Shown here: piece after piece, positions 33,152-44,206 of the stretch
Position numbering within the stretch: position 1 is the stretch's first letter
How the letters are laid out: each line of letters begins with the position of its first letter
Assembly (NCBI GenBank): GCA_027186245.1
Contig: CP114496.1
Coordinates: forward strand, 9,971,001-10,035,000
Source of the DNA: Coriaria nepalensis
Taxonomy: Eukaryota; Streptophyta; Magnoliopsida; Cucurbitales; Coriariaceae
Length of the DNA: 64,000 nucleotides
Direction of reading: 5' to 3'
Program-made: the position numbers and the translations under genes
Notes under the pieces: model-generated
What the model was told of the DNA's origin: nothing
Databases searched by the model: none
What the model saw: the letters and a program-made list of their open reading frames with translations, nothing else

Positions 33152-35965
33152 TTACTTTGTGGCGAATAGTTGGCTTGCAAGAATCACAGTGGGGCTTCCT
33201 TCACCCATGATTGTTGTTAGATTCATCTCTTTCTCAATTATCCGATCAAGTTCCTTCACCACATAACTCATCGCTGGTCGCCTCTCGCCTGAAGTTTCCA
33301 TGCACTGCACTGTCAACCTTATCAACTCTTCCATTCCTTCTTCTGTGAAGCTATTCCCTAATCTTGGATCGATAATGCTGCTGATAATGCTACTTTCTTG
33401 ATACGTTTTCACCTTTACAACATAATACAAAAAGGTGATGTCCCAGATATTAGGCTAACTATTAAAAACATTTCCCAAGAGATGTAGCATTTTGCAGCAG
33501 CAGCACTGTAATATTTGATGCAACAACTCTCAATACTTTTAAACATGATAATAGCCAAATCTACATCATGGCTACTTGAGAATCTGATAAGGACCCGAAT
33601 CTGGCTTGCCAAGACCCCCAGGACCCTTGCTGATTTTCCGAGAGAATCAGCCCTCTCCCTTTCGCTGGTAGTTCGAGAGTCCCAGCTCTCTCCAAAAACC
33701 AAGCCGAAAAACCTCATGTGTTTCTAACCCCCTTCACCTTACATATAGCCGTAGAAACCCACTCCGCAAAAGCCTACCTAACAGCTCACTGCCTCACACA
33801 AACCCACTGCCCAAAACAACCCCTTCCCCATAAAAACCCTCTTATCTATCAACATCCCACGGCCCCAAATACTCACTTCCCCTATGTCTCCCACTCACCA
33901 AATATCCATATTCCAAACCTACCCTTTTACCCACATACGAATGAGGCCTAACAGAATCACTTTTTCTTTTATGTGCGAAAATATATCACAAGGTTGTTGC
34001 TTCAACTAGTAATTCTACCGAGTACCGACTATAAAGTACCAACACAAAGGGTCTTGCCGACAGACAAAAGCATCTGCGGATCAGTAACTTCAACGAATGA
34101 AAATATAGGATAATTTAGTTGGCATATGAGATTCAACGTGATTTGAAGGAAATGAATCACATACCCATTCAACAAGGTTCTCATTCGAGTCAGAAGCAGG
34201 TGATTCTGAGGCTTTCTGACCACTCGCCAACTCCAGAAGAAAGACCCCAAAACTGTAGGTGTCGCTTTTTTCAGAAAATTGCCTAAACTCTCTTACCCTG
34301 CATAGAGGAATGGCAAACAAGTAAAACAATGTACCCATGTATCACTGCAACATTCACACAACACTGGAAGAATCAGAGGGTGAAATACTCTGGTGCAAGA
34401 AATATTTCATCCTCTTTCACTTGAGAAGATGGGCCTGCAATATCTGTTCTTCCCAGAAAATTGCGGAGCCCTGCATCTGCAACCTTAGGTATGAAATTTT
34501 CATCGACGAGAACATTCGAGGTCTTAAAATCCTTGTGAACCAAACGAGGACTCAGGGAGTGAAGGTGTGCCAAACCTGCATAAAGATAATATGGAAGAGT
34601 TTTGTACAAGGCAAGGAAACCTTTTGGCAACTTCTATCTATAAGAAACTAGCGTCTGAATAACAGATTAAATGTCTTACTAGTTTACAAAAGACATCGTG
34701 GGGACCAACTGTACGCTACTTTTTTCTTAAAAAAATACTTGTATCTAATAAAGAAGAAAAACTGATACCGGGAAAGCCACAAATGCTCATGGATTTTTCA
34801 GAGGTTCACCTTTAGCTGCCCCTAAAGCTATTGAAAGTCTAATCTTGAACTCTAGCCTTTCACCTGACTGCAGTCCAGTGCCTGCAAAAACAGACTGCAT
34901 CCCTTCAATATCAATTGGGACAAAGTAATTCCGATGGTGGATTGTGTAAAATTTAAGCTATGGAATAGAAAAGGCGGGAGAGAAAATTATCTTTGTCTAG
35001 CTTATACACGTTATGATATCTAGCTAGAGAAAGAGATTATGATGATGAAGATATAGAACCCCATATGATTGCCAAGACTAGGTATGTCACGAAATGAAAC
35101 TTTTTGGATTAAGAAAAAAAGAAAAAGGATTGGAGTATCTGTGAAAAAGCAAGTGGCTGCATGAATGGTTACCGTATAAGTGGCTGGAAACACTTCCACT
35201 AGGTATATGCTCATAAATAAGAAACTGTAGATAGTTTTCCTGGCAGTATCCCAAAAGAGTCACGATATTACGATGCTGAATAGATGAGAGATAGCGTACC
35301 TGATAGTAAACTTCTATTGTATCAGACTAAAACGTGAAGAATCAAACATGAAAACTACCACACTGTGCCGAAAAGAGAATTTCAAACGAAAAGAAAAGAA
35401 GAAAGAAATTATCACTTTTTGTTTTTTAAGTTTATTTCCGCTATATATCGTCAATCTATCAATCGGAGAAAACTAGGAAGCACAGAATTGGTAGTAGCTG
35501 TAGGAAAACTAAGTGTTACCTCTTCAACAAATTCCAGAGTAGGTGGTCCATGGCGCTTCTTGATGGCTACAAACATTCCATCATGAAGCAAACCTTTGTA
35601 TACCTCCCCAAACTTGCCTTCTCCAATCAAATTTTTTTCCGTGAAATTGTTTGTGGCGAGAGACAATTCCTCCATGTCAAAGCGCCTCGTGTCTTGTAAT
35701 GGGAGCTCGATCCCAGCATTCCTTCCTAATGCGGGACATATGAAACCAGAGATTGAATGTACGAATGTGAGTATGTTTGAAACCACCCTTGTGCAGCCTC
35801 AAATGCAAACTCACCTTGAGTGGAAGGATCGGAAGAGCCTGTCTCAGAAGTTCTTGAAGCACCCCTATGGTGTGATAAGCACACGCGTAGGAGTAATACA
35901 ACTATCCCCACCAATACCACAGCGCCTGCCGTGCCTCCTAATACTGCTGCAAGACTCCTTGACAT
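33152..35965 (-). CDS. Single-pass receptor-like kinase with HKD and DAG motifs, 7 exons, 378 aa
   Basis: Exons in transcription order: 35815-35965, 35520-35725, 35173-35299, 34810-34881, 34389-34575, 34165-34297, 33152-33412; 1137 nt in frame. The start MSRSLAAVLGG is followed by one TM helix (about residues 6-30, AVVLVGIVVLLL), a short polar linker and a kinase domain: Gly loop IGEGKFGEV (84-92), VAIKK with Lys106, LVHKDFKTSNVL with catalytic Asp201 and Asn206, VADAG (218-221, replacing DFG), LAPE (245-248) and SDTYSFG (259-265). HRD is HKD, so it is a non-RD kinase. No extracellular domain is seen, so it is like a TM-anchored RLCK. Lys, Asp and Asn are kept, so some activity is possible. 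Precise family not assigned. Substrate and ligand unknown. Confidence 0.88.
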
Positions 35966-37350
35966 TTGCAACCACAGAGAGTTATTAATTACACTGAGTC
36001 GGTAATGTACATTGGCCCTGCAGTACAAAGATGAAAAGAATTAATTAAGAGGATCATAATTGAAAAGGCGTAAATGGAGATTACTAGACTGAAAAGGGAA
36101 AGGAACATGCATACAAGTATATAGCCGAGAAATTGCTTATTCTAACTAACTAATCACAGACATCAATAGGTCCTCCTGTTACAGGCAAGCTGCGAAGGGG
36201 TAATAAAAGTAATCGAATTTAGTGCCGAAGACAAGAACCACTACTAGAGCAAAGCATGAAATGTCAGTGCTAATTAGAACTCAGATTCCTGTGGAATTGT
36301 ATTCAATGCAAACCCCTGGCTGTAAAAATTGAAGAAGGACGATATAGCATTTGCAAAGTCACAAACCTGAGCTTTCAGAGCAGCAGTAGTAGTAGTAGTA
36401 ATGCAATCGGATCTCTAAGAAGCCCAGCTTCATTTGCTAAAGATACAATGGACTGGTGGGTTCAAAATTCCTTCCCATACAGAATCCTCAATGTTTAGCC
36501 ACGACCAGCATTTAGCAAGCAAAACAGAATATGCAGAATAAATTAACTATGAGAAGAAAATGCAAAGAACCCAGTTGTGATTGACGACCAAATTGGCGAA
36601 GTTACAGTGATTAATAAAAGAAGAAAAGAATGAATGAGGAGGTGGAAATCAAATAAGCATTAAGAGGGTGGAGGGAAATTGAAGAAGAAGCACAAGTGTA
36701 AGAAGCTGTATAAATGATTGAATGAATGAATAGCCAGTGCATAGAGTAATTATTAATTACTATTATAATGATTGTGGAATACAAAGTAAACAATGCCGAC
36801 AGAGAATGACCTCGGGCCGACCGACACAACTCTCTCAGGCTCGGAAGGTTTGATTACAGAGTACCCTCCCCCTCCTCCCCCTCAGTCAAATCACCCAATT
36901 CAAACCCACGAGGGAATTCTACTGGGAACACAATCATAAAAATGTTATTGAAAAAAAAAACACACACACACAGCAACAACAACTTTTGGTTTTTCGACAA
37001 TGGTGTGATGGGTTCAATCACAGAATACCCATCATCATCAGAAGAAGGAATGGAGGATGACGAGCAAGGAGAGTTAGGGGGGTTGAATGTTGATTTTAAT
37101 TTTGAGTTAGAATAATAAAAACAATAATGATAATAAAAAAAAATGAAGACTGAAGAATAAAAAATAGAGTATATGTGTTGGCTGTAAAGCAGTATAATTA
37201 TTGTCTGCTACTGCAAGTTGAGAGAGAGAGAGAGAGAGGCGGGACTGGCGGGGTTTATTTATCTGCGTCGTGCGTGTAGAGCAGAGATAGACTCAGACCG
37301 AGCAGAGCATCTTCCTTCCCTCGCCCCTGCCTGTAACCTCTTCATCACAC
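35966..37350 (-). other. Leader and promoter region of the kinase gene
   Basis: No coding exon with kinase-family similarity. A GA repeat at 37221-37238 and GC-rich GGCGGGACTGGCGGGG just after it mark a probable promoter/TSS region about 1.25 kb above the ATG, which suggests a spliced 5'UTR. A CAGCAGTAGTAGTAGTAGTA run lies near 36382-36400. Confidence 0.35.
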
Positions 37351-37905
37351 CTCCATATTAACAGCTTTTGCCTTTTAGAACACGTTTACACCATAAACCC
37401 AATTTCGTGCCCAACCAATTTTACCAGTAAAAAACTAAAAAACTTCAAAACTTGAGTACACAGAGATTGAGTTGTCAGCAGCCATTCCAGCGCAGCTCAG
37501 ATATACATATATTTATATATATATATATATATTAGAGAGACAGAAAGAGTGATGAAAATTGAAAAGCAACAATGCCAGGCTACTATTGAAGGTGGTTTGT
37601 AGAGTTGCTATCCCCACCAGCCAGTTATGTTGACATTGCTCCTACTCATTTATTTAAGTATTTTTTTTCATTATAGATCAATTGATTAATCGATTAAACT
37701 ATAGAACGTGTCCTAAACTAAACTAAACTGAATAAAATAAATAAAAATTATAATTTAAGGGCTATCACCTGGATTGATTATCCTCTACGATTACAACACA
37801 ATCCATCTCGTCTTTTCATATTAACATAAGATTACAAGAATAAATTATTATTAGAGGAAAATTGAGCCCCAGACCATTTACAAGTTATGATTTATGGTTT
37901 AGACT

Positions 37906-37906
<1 letters not shown>

Positions 37907-37936
<30 letters not shown>
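37907..37936 (+). repeat. (AT)n microsatellite
   Basis: 15 AT dinucleotides. A shorter AT run lies at about 37513-37532. Confidence 0.9.
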
Positions 37937-37939
<3 letters not shown>

Positions 37940-38822
37940 TTCAGCATTTTTTATATTTTTCTGAATTTTTAAGAAATTGAATTTAATGAATAATTAAAAT
38001 ATCCTTAAATGAATTTTGAAAAAAAAAAAAAACACACTGATAGTATCTTCTGTCAAGATGATCAAGCTCGTCTCTCTCTCTCTTAAGTTTGCAGCTATTG
38101 TAGGTAGGTTCGATTTCGTTCATTATCTTTGATTTCTTCTTTAATTGTTCAGTAGATTAGACGTTCTTGGGCTTGACATCTATAGATTTCGTAGAAGCCA
38201 TTCTTGGGCATTCTTAAGCTTGATAGCCACAACGTTCTGAGATGAAAAACATAGAGAAGTGGCAGCGAAATATAAAGTCATCGGAAGTAGTCACGAACGA
38301 CCTGAAGCATTCAAAATTTGTTTCTAAAGCAATGGATGAAAGTACATCTAATTTGTTTGCACAAGTATGTCCTTTTCACTAAACTACTCTTTGAATTTCA
38401 AAAGTTATGATTTTTTTGTTGATGGTATGAGATTGGAAGGTTATGTAATTAGGTTTTTGCTTAAGGATGATTTTATTGAAATTTATTTGATTTGGATGAA
38501 AAAATTAATTGAATTTTGATTTGTGATGTGTCGTTCCCGATTTCTCGATATCTCACTAGTAAACCTCATTACTTTTACTTAGTATGTATATTCAATTAGG
38601 TTGTTTACATAATGCACAAAAAGTGTGATAAAATGAGATGTTATTTTTTGGAATTCGATTATTTCATATCTTGTTGAGAATTGAAATATAATATGAAACT
38701 ACATATATTACGAATCGCTGAAATTTGATTAGTATGATTTCATATTATTCCAAAAAGTATTGTAGTATCTTATTCAAAATTAACCTCTCTTTCTTTATTT
38801 TTTCAGGGAGGAATATCAAAAC

Positions 38823-39038
38823 ATGAAGCTATGGGCAATAAATGGTTTCAAATCAGAATGTCCTATCAATCGTTGCAAAGGCCTTACAACTGCCTCGTGC
38901 TATGAAATACAAGTGCCCTCCAACCATAGTTGCAGCAAAAGCAACTTTTGCAAAGAATATCCGCTCTTAGCCCTTACAGTCAAAAATCCTAGTAATGGGG
39001 GTATTATGAATGATAACAAATGTCTCATTAGGTGTTAA
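38823..39038 (+). CDS. Small Cys-rich reading frame (71 aa), unknown
   Basis: ATG follows CAG|GGAGGAATATCAAAAC, so it may be the continuation of an exon. Seven Cys (residues 13, 18, 26, 37, 43, 67, 71) in 71 residues is unusual in AT-rich DNA, but there is no signal peptide, no known motif and no good exon upstream. Could be a relic exon or chance. Confidence 0.2.
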   Translation: MKLWAINGFKSECPINRCKGLTTASCYEIQVPSNHSCSKSNFCKEYPLLALTVKNPSNGGIMNDNKCLIRC

Positions 39039-39394
39039 TATTGTTTTTGATTTATCAATAACTTCTTATGGAAAATAGAATTAAGTGGTTTAGCTATATT
39101 TTGTAATGACTTCTTTTTTTACTTATAATTAAATATTTGTTATTTCTTTTGAATATCTCTGTTAATGATCTAATGAAGATAGTTATTAATATATTTGAAT
39201 GTGCTTTTATTTAGGTATTGTTCTATTTACATATGAACTCTTGAAGATTTTGTTTCTGTTTAGCTGATTTATCGATATCTTTCAAACCTACGACATCGAG
39301 AAATCGGATAAAAAAAGTTTATGTTTTTTTTACCCGATTTCCCAATGTCTTTAAAAATTTAAGATATCACGAAATCAAGTAAAAAAAAACATAA

Positions 39395-40080
39395 AAGTCC
39401 AACTTTTTTTTATGTAACCTTAATATCTAAGGGTTATTCATAGAATCACATATATTGAACATTTCATTATTTCATCTTAAATTTTGATTTTTCTATCATT
39501 TTAAACATTATGTAAGGAAACATAAAAGTTGAATCTCTTACAAACTTTCATAAAAATTCAACATTTCTATAAAACCATAATACCTAAGGGTTATACGTAA
39601 AACCACGAAAGTATTACCTTTTATTACATCTTAAATTTTTTATATTTCTATTACTATCTAAAATCTAAACATTATATTTGAAACCATAAAAGTTGGATCT
39701 CATACAAAAAAATATAAACGTTCAATATTTTTATAAAATCCTAATACCTAAGGGTTACACATAAAACCACAAATGTTGAACTTTTCATTATTTCACAATA
39801 AGTTTAGATCTTTTTATCATTATCTAATATCTAAATATTATATTTGAAATCAAAATATTGGATTTCTTTCGAAAGAACATAAAGATCCAATATTTCTATT
39901 TAACTCTAATGTCTAAATATTACACTTATAATTAAATATTTCATTACTTTATTATTAGTTTGAATATTTATCTCATTATCTAATATTAAAATATTATATT
40001 AAAAACAATAAATATTAAACCTTTTACAAAAGGACATAAAACCATAATATCTAAGCATTAAATTTATAAAAAAAATTTAT
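39395..40080 (+). repeat. Degenerate ~160-bp tandem repeat, 4-5 units
   Basis: A core ATAATACCTAAGGGTTAYACRTAAAACCAC recurs, progressively degraded, near 39416, 39574, 39737, 39902 and 40031 (spacing 158, 163, 165, 129). Each unit also carries RACATAAAAGTTGRATCTC and TTCATTATTTCATCTTAAATTT. AT-rich satellite-like structure or an old tandem element tail. Confidence 0.75.
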
Positions 40081-40170
40081 CATTAAAAATTAGTTCTTTC
40101 TACCGAACTCTAAAACTTAAAACTTTTGATACTAAATCATAAAAGTTAAATAATTCATCTTAAACTCGTC

Positions 40171-40430
40171 TCAATACTCATGATTTGGAAAAGATTGTTG
40201 TTGGGGAGGAGCTGGCGGAATAAGCGGAGGGGTACCTGTTTTTTCCAAGTTCGTGCTCAAGGTAGTCATACCCGTCGCAAGATCCTTAATCGCAATACTC
40301 ATGGATTCCAAAAATTCAATCTGACGCCGACTCTGCTGCAATTGTTCATCTTGCAGTTTGGACATTTTGTTATGATTTTCCTCCAAACGGCCTAACGCGT
40401 ATTACCTACCATGGCTGAAGAAGAATCTCA
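40171..40430 (-). pseudogene. gag N-terminus remnant of a Ty3/gypsy element
   Basis: Minus strand MVGNTR at about 40413, a one-base slip, then LEENHNKMSKLQ, SRRQIEFLESMSIAIKDLA and Pro/Gln-rich tail ending at the stop. The MxxNTRxxRLEEN start and coiled stretch are typical of plant gypsy gag starts. No LTR or pol is attached; the downstream pair AGTATCATTGGTGCTC could be a decayed PBS region. Confidence 0.55.
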
Positions 40431-40812
40431 ATGAGAGCACCAATGATACTAAGTGGATTTAACTCGTTCGAGTGGGCTATGCTCTTATGGCAGAAACAGA
40501 GGAATAGGGAAACAAAAAAGAGAGAATCTAAAAGAAAATAATTATTCATTCATGCCATTCACCTTCCTTATTCCTCAGATTCTTTAATAAATAATTCAAT
40601 CGTAACCGATTGTTTGTTAATATTACAACCAATTTAGCAAATAATAGAATCAAGCATCAACGCCATAGCTACTCGAATCGTGTGATTCCTATGGTTAGAA
40701 GGTAGCTGTATGTCGTTTCGTTTTCAATCCATCAGCCCAACTCATAGTCCAGTAAATAGGTTGGTACTGGACTCTCTCTTTTCTTTTTGGCCCACGCATG
40801 TATCACCAAGCC
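40431..40812 (-). other. Spacer 3' of the CHS pseudogene
   Basis: No gene seen. The missing CHS C-terminus (GFGPG loop region) is not found here. Confidence 0.4.
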
Positions 40813-42052
40813 TTAACTCATCGTGCCCTTCCCTTCCTCCATAGATTTCTTCCTCATCTCGTCCAATATGAACAACACGCACGCACTCGACATGTTGCCG
40901 TAATCACTTAGTACCTGCCGTGTGGCCCTCAGCTTTTGTTCCTTTAGCCCAAGCTTTGTCTCAACTTGATTCAGAATGGCAGGCCCGCCTGGACGTGCAA
41001 TCCAGAATATCGAATTCCTATCGCTTATGCCAATTAGAGTGAATGCTTCCACCAGACTCTTCTCAATGTTCTTGGAGATTAACCCGGGCATGTTGTTGAG
41101 CAAGTGAAATGTGAGCCCCACTTCATGTAAGTGTCCGTCGATTCCCGTCTGAGTCGGGTAGGATTGTCTGTGCAGTCAACACCAGCTGGTACAGTGGACG
41201 TTCGATATTTTTGTTATCGGCCGAGGAGGTGTCCGGATCAGCCCCTATGATCACAGCAGTGGCACCGTCTCCGAAGAGTGCCTGGCCCACCATTGAGCCC
41301 AGGTGGGTGTCGGAGGGACCACGAAAGGTGACAGCTGTGATCTCGGAGCAAACGACAAGGACACATGCACCCTTGTTGTTCTCGGCCAGGTCCTTGGCAA
41401 GGCGGAGGACTGTGCTGCAAGCGAAGCAGCCTTGCTGATACATCATGTAGCACCTGACAGAGGGTCGAAGGCCGAGGAGCCTGGTGAGCTATTAATCGGC
41501 ACCGGGCATGTCGACGCTGGAGGTAGTGCAGAAGATGGGGTATGCGATCTTGGATTTGAGATGGCCCCACTCTTTGATGCTTTGGTTGCAGCTTCCTTGG
41601 CAAGCTTGGGGATCTCCACCACTACAATATCTTGGCGGGCGTCCAGGGAGGGTGCCATGTATACGCACATGTTTGGTTTCTCTTTTAAGATTTCTTCCGT
41701 CAAGTACATGTACCTTTTCTTAATCATCGACTTGTCACCTACATCATCATCTCACGTAGCAAACAATAAATTAGAACAACATATATGGGATGATGTGCAT
41801 GATGTGCATGTATATATCAAAGATGGGGTGTATAATATATAACACATGTATATGTATGTGCATGTACTTACACATGCGCTTGAACTTTTCTTGCAAATCA
41901 GTCATGTGCTCGTTGTTGGTGATTCGGAAGTAGTAGTCAGGATAATCAGCCTGGGTGAAACAGTTAGACGAAGTAGCGGTGCCAATGGCTAAGCCGGTGG
42001 CCGGACCATCAGCTCTCTGGGCCTTTCTAATTTGGTCAAGTGCTGCCGCCAT
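40813..42052 (-). pseudogene. CHS: Chalcone synthase pseudogene
   Basis: Exon 1 is 41872-42052 ([20 protein letters not shown]..., ending in the split Cys codon at the intron position conserved in all CHS genes); exon 2 is 40813-41737. CHS condenses p-coumaroyl-CoA with three malonyl-CoA to naringenin chalcone, entry to flavonoids. Exon 2 lacks one base near 41590 (in KEAATKA), then has TAA-TAG at the position of YQ after PGAD (about 41493-41498), and lacks about two bases near 41141 after LPDSDG. The catalytic His of the WIAHPGG motif is Arg (WIARPGG). The active-site Cys region YQQGCFA and the Asn region DYGNMSSA are kept. It stops early after EEGKGTMS, before the GFGPG loop. Several independent lesions mean non-functional. 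Confidence 0.92.
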
Positions 42053-42180
42053 TAGTGATAGTGAGTAGCTACGACAGCCTGGGGAATCTAGCTAAGTATA
42101 TATGCACACTCCTGATGGATCAGATGAGCACGCTGTAATACCTAGCTTTTCTTTTTCTTTTTTGAGGAAGTGATGACGGA

Positions 42181-42376
42181 TATATATAATCGGTTGCAGC
42201 AGTGATGGATAAGAGTTGAATGGGAAGTGGAGTTTTATGGATATAGAAGAGTAGTGTATTGTAAGTGTGTAACGTCTACGAAGAGGGTTGGTAAGATGGG
42301 AGGGCGGTTGGTTGCCACGAGGGGTGAGGGGTTAGGCGTTCTTAATTAGCAAATGGTCAATTTGCTTCCACGTAAT
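42181..42376 (-). promoter_or_regulatory. Retained CHS-type promoter motifs
   Basis: In minus sense: TTACGTGG (42368-42375, ACGT/ACE element), CCTAACCCC (42328-42336) and CAACCAACC (42306-42314, MYB/MRE-like), then TTATATATA (about 42180-42188) ~130 bp above the ATG. This ACE plus MYB arrangement is known from light-responsive CHS promoters. Found by eye, not tested. Confidence 0.45.
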
Positions 42377-44206
42377 CGATCGCAGTTCTCTTTTCTCCAT
42401 CGTACTCTTCTATCCTTCATTATAATTAATATTTGAGAAACCCTTCTTATCAGCATTAACTCATATGTAGCAATCAATTCATTCATGGTATCAGACTGTA
42501 TCAGTTAACTTATGATCATGATGCTTCAAGCCGAAATAGTATCAGACGAAAACCTTGCAAGATTTATTTTTCAGGCAGGAGGCACGTAGGGGATGGTAAA
42601 TAGTAAATAGTGTAGAGATATATTTTAAGCCCGTACGTCATTCATTTTTATTTCGGCCAATATATAGTACTAGTACTAGTTATACTTATTGCTTGGTAAA
42701 ATGGGTGAGACTGGCACGAACACATACAATAAGATAAAAGTACGACATGAGCATGGATACGGGCATGACATGAGTGTTGGCCGTTTACAATTATGCAGGC
42801 ATGCGGGTTGGTACCACACTATACAAATTTCTCATGTCGGTCATGAGTATGGCATGAGTCTTCTGGGTCTGTGCAAGGCACGAACCTAAAATAGCTTCCC
42901 TAATTTTAAAAATATCTTTTTTTTTCAGAAATCTTTTTGTATGTTGAAATCTTTCGATTAATGTAAAATATTATTTGATTAAATAATATTTTTAACAATT
43001 ATTAATAGTTATAATTTTTAATTTATTAAATAATAATTAATAATAATAATTTATTTATTTATTTTATAATGTGTAATAAAATAATTTATTTATTTTAGTG
43101 ATACTAATTTCTAATACATTAATAATCATATATTTTTTTAGTCAAACTCAATCATTACTTATTTCATAGACTAGCAGTTATAATACTCCACGGATCGAAG
43201 GCCCCATCGACTAGTCGAGTATCATAATTGCTATTCTGCTAGCCTATGTGACTATGAAGTGAGTAATGATTGAGTCTGATTTCTGAATGTCTAATTCAAA
43301 AAAATAAGATTGTTAAATGAACGGACCCACATGCCGGGCACGACACGGGTCTACTGACTGATACAACACGACATATTTATAACTCGTTACTATATATGTG
43401 CCGTGCCATGACCTTGTTTTTAGGCACGGGCACAGACACATGCATAACACGGACCAATTCATACTGGACACGATACCACACAATCCATGCCCGGCCGTGC
43501 CAACACAAATTGCCACCTCTTTTATTGCCCACCCCATCCCTCTACCTTCTAGTTTGTGTATCATAAAAGATCTTCATCTTCGGGTTTACCAACAAATCCA
43601 GATCAAGTGTTCCTCCATAAATGGAAATCAGAAAGCACACGTATCCTGAAATTTAGAAATACAAGGGTTAAAAAATAATAATAAACAAAAGCTAGCTAGT
43701 TTACTTTTTAAGTTAAAATATTTTGGGGACTAGAACTAATTTGCCCTAAAACCTATATTTACCTTCCTAGTCCCAAATTTGATTTTATCTATCTAGCTTT
43801 TGAATTGCTCCATCACATTTATGTCTTTCAACTATTATCTTGGATAGACATGCTCTCTTATATAACCATCAATCACAACAGTTAAATAAGATCAGTGTAT
43901 TGTAGAACATACGTCTACCCAATAATTCCTACTAGTATATGTCAGTGCGAATGTCAGCTGCTATATACGATATACCTATTACCTAACTCTCTACTACTGG
44001 CGTTTGTAGTACTGTAGAGAGCTTAAGGGAGTCACTACTCTCCATATGAAATAATTCAGAACAATGTATCCTTAATAACCAAATAGTATTTGGGTGCCCG
44101 TTGTCTTTAAACATGATGGATCTATACTCTACTTGCCACTCATTAAGCAATCTCGACCCAACAGACCAGTAAGGAGAAAATTAATGCCTTTTCTTGTCTA
44201 GGCTCG
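42377..44206 (+). other. Intergenic stretch with palindromic and CACGACACGG-rich DNA
   Basis: Two blocks rich in GGCACG/CATGAC/CACGACACGG (42690-42890 and 43310-43520) surround an AT-rich part and the foldback at 43142-43279. They may be arms of an old foldback element, but I could not align them well. 43600-44206 shows nothing except the HISN2 3' flank. Confidence 0.4.
43142..43279. repeat. Imperfect foldback hairpin
   Basis: Left arm 43142-43190 (TCAAACTCAATCATTACTTA...CATAGACTAGCAG...ATACTC) is the inverse of 43217-43279, which has two short extra inserts. The loop includes a perfect 12-bp palindrome TCGACTAGTCGA (43207-43218). Could be a MITE or hairpin RNA source. Confidence 0.75.

Larger units (their letters stand above)
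37351..39394 (+). other. AT-rich intergenic stretch
   Basis: Contains AT dinucleotide runs at about 37513-37532 and 37907-37936 and no recognised gene. A leader-like region (38060-38360) with an exon-like piece ending in ...TTTGCACAA|GTATGT and a later piece at 38808-39038 look faintly gene-like but match nothing I know. Confidence 0.4.

Noticed and set aside
41303..41842. 179-codon plus-strand frame
   Set aside because: Antisense of the CHS pseudogene; open only because of GC-rich coding sequence.
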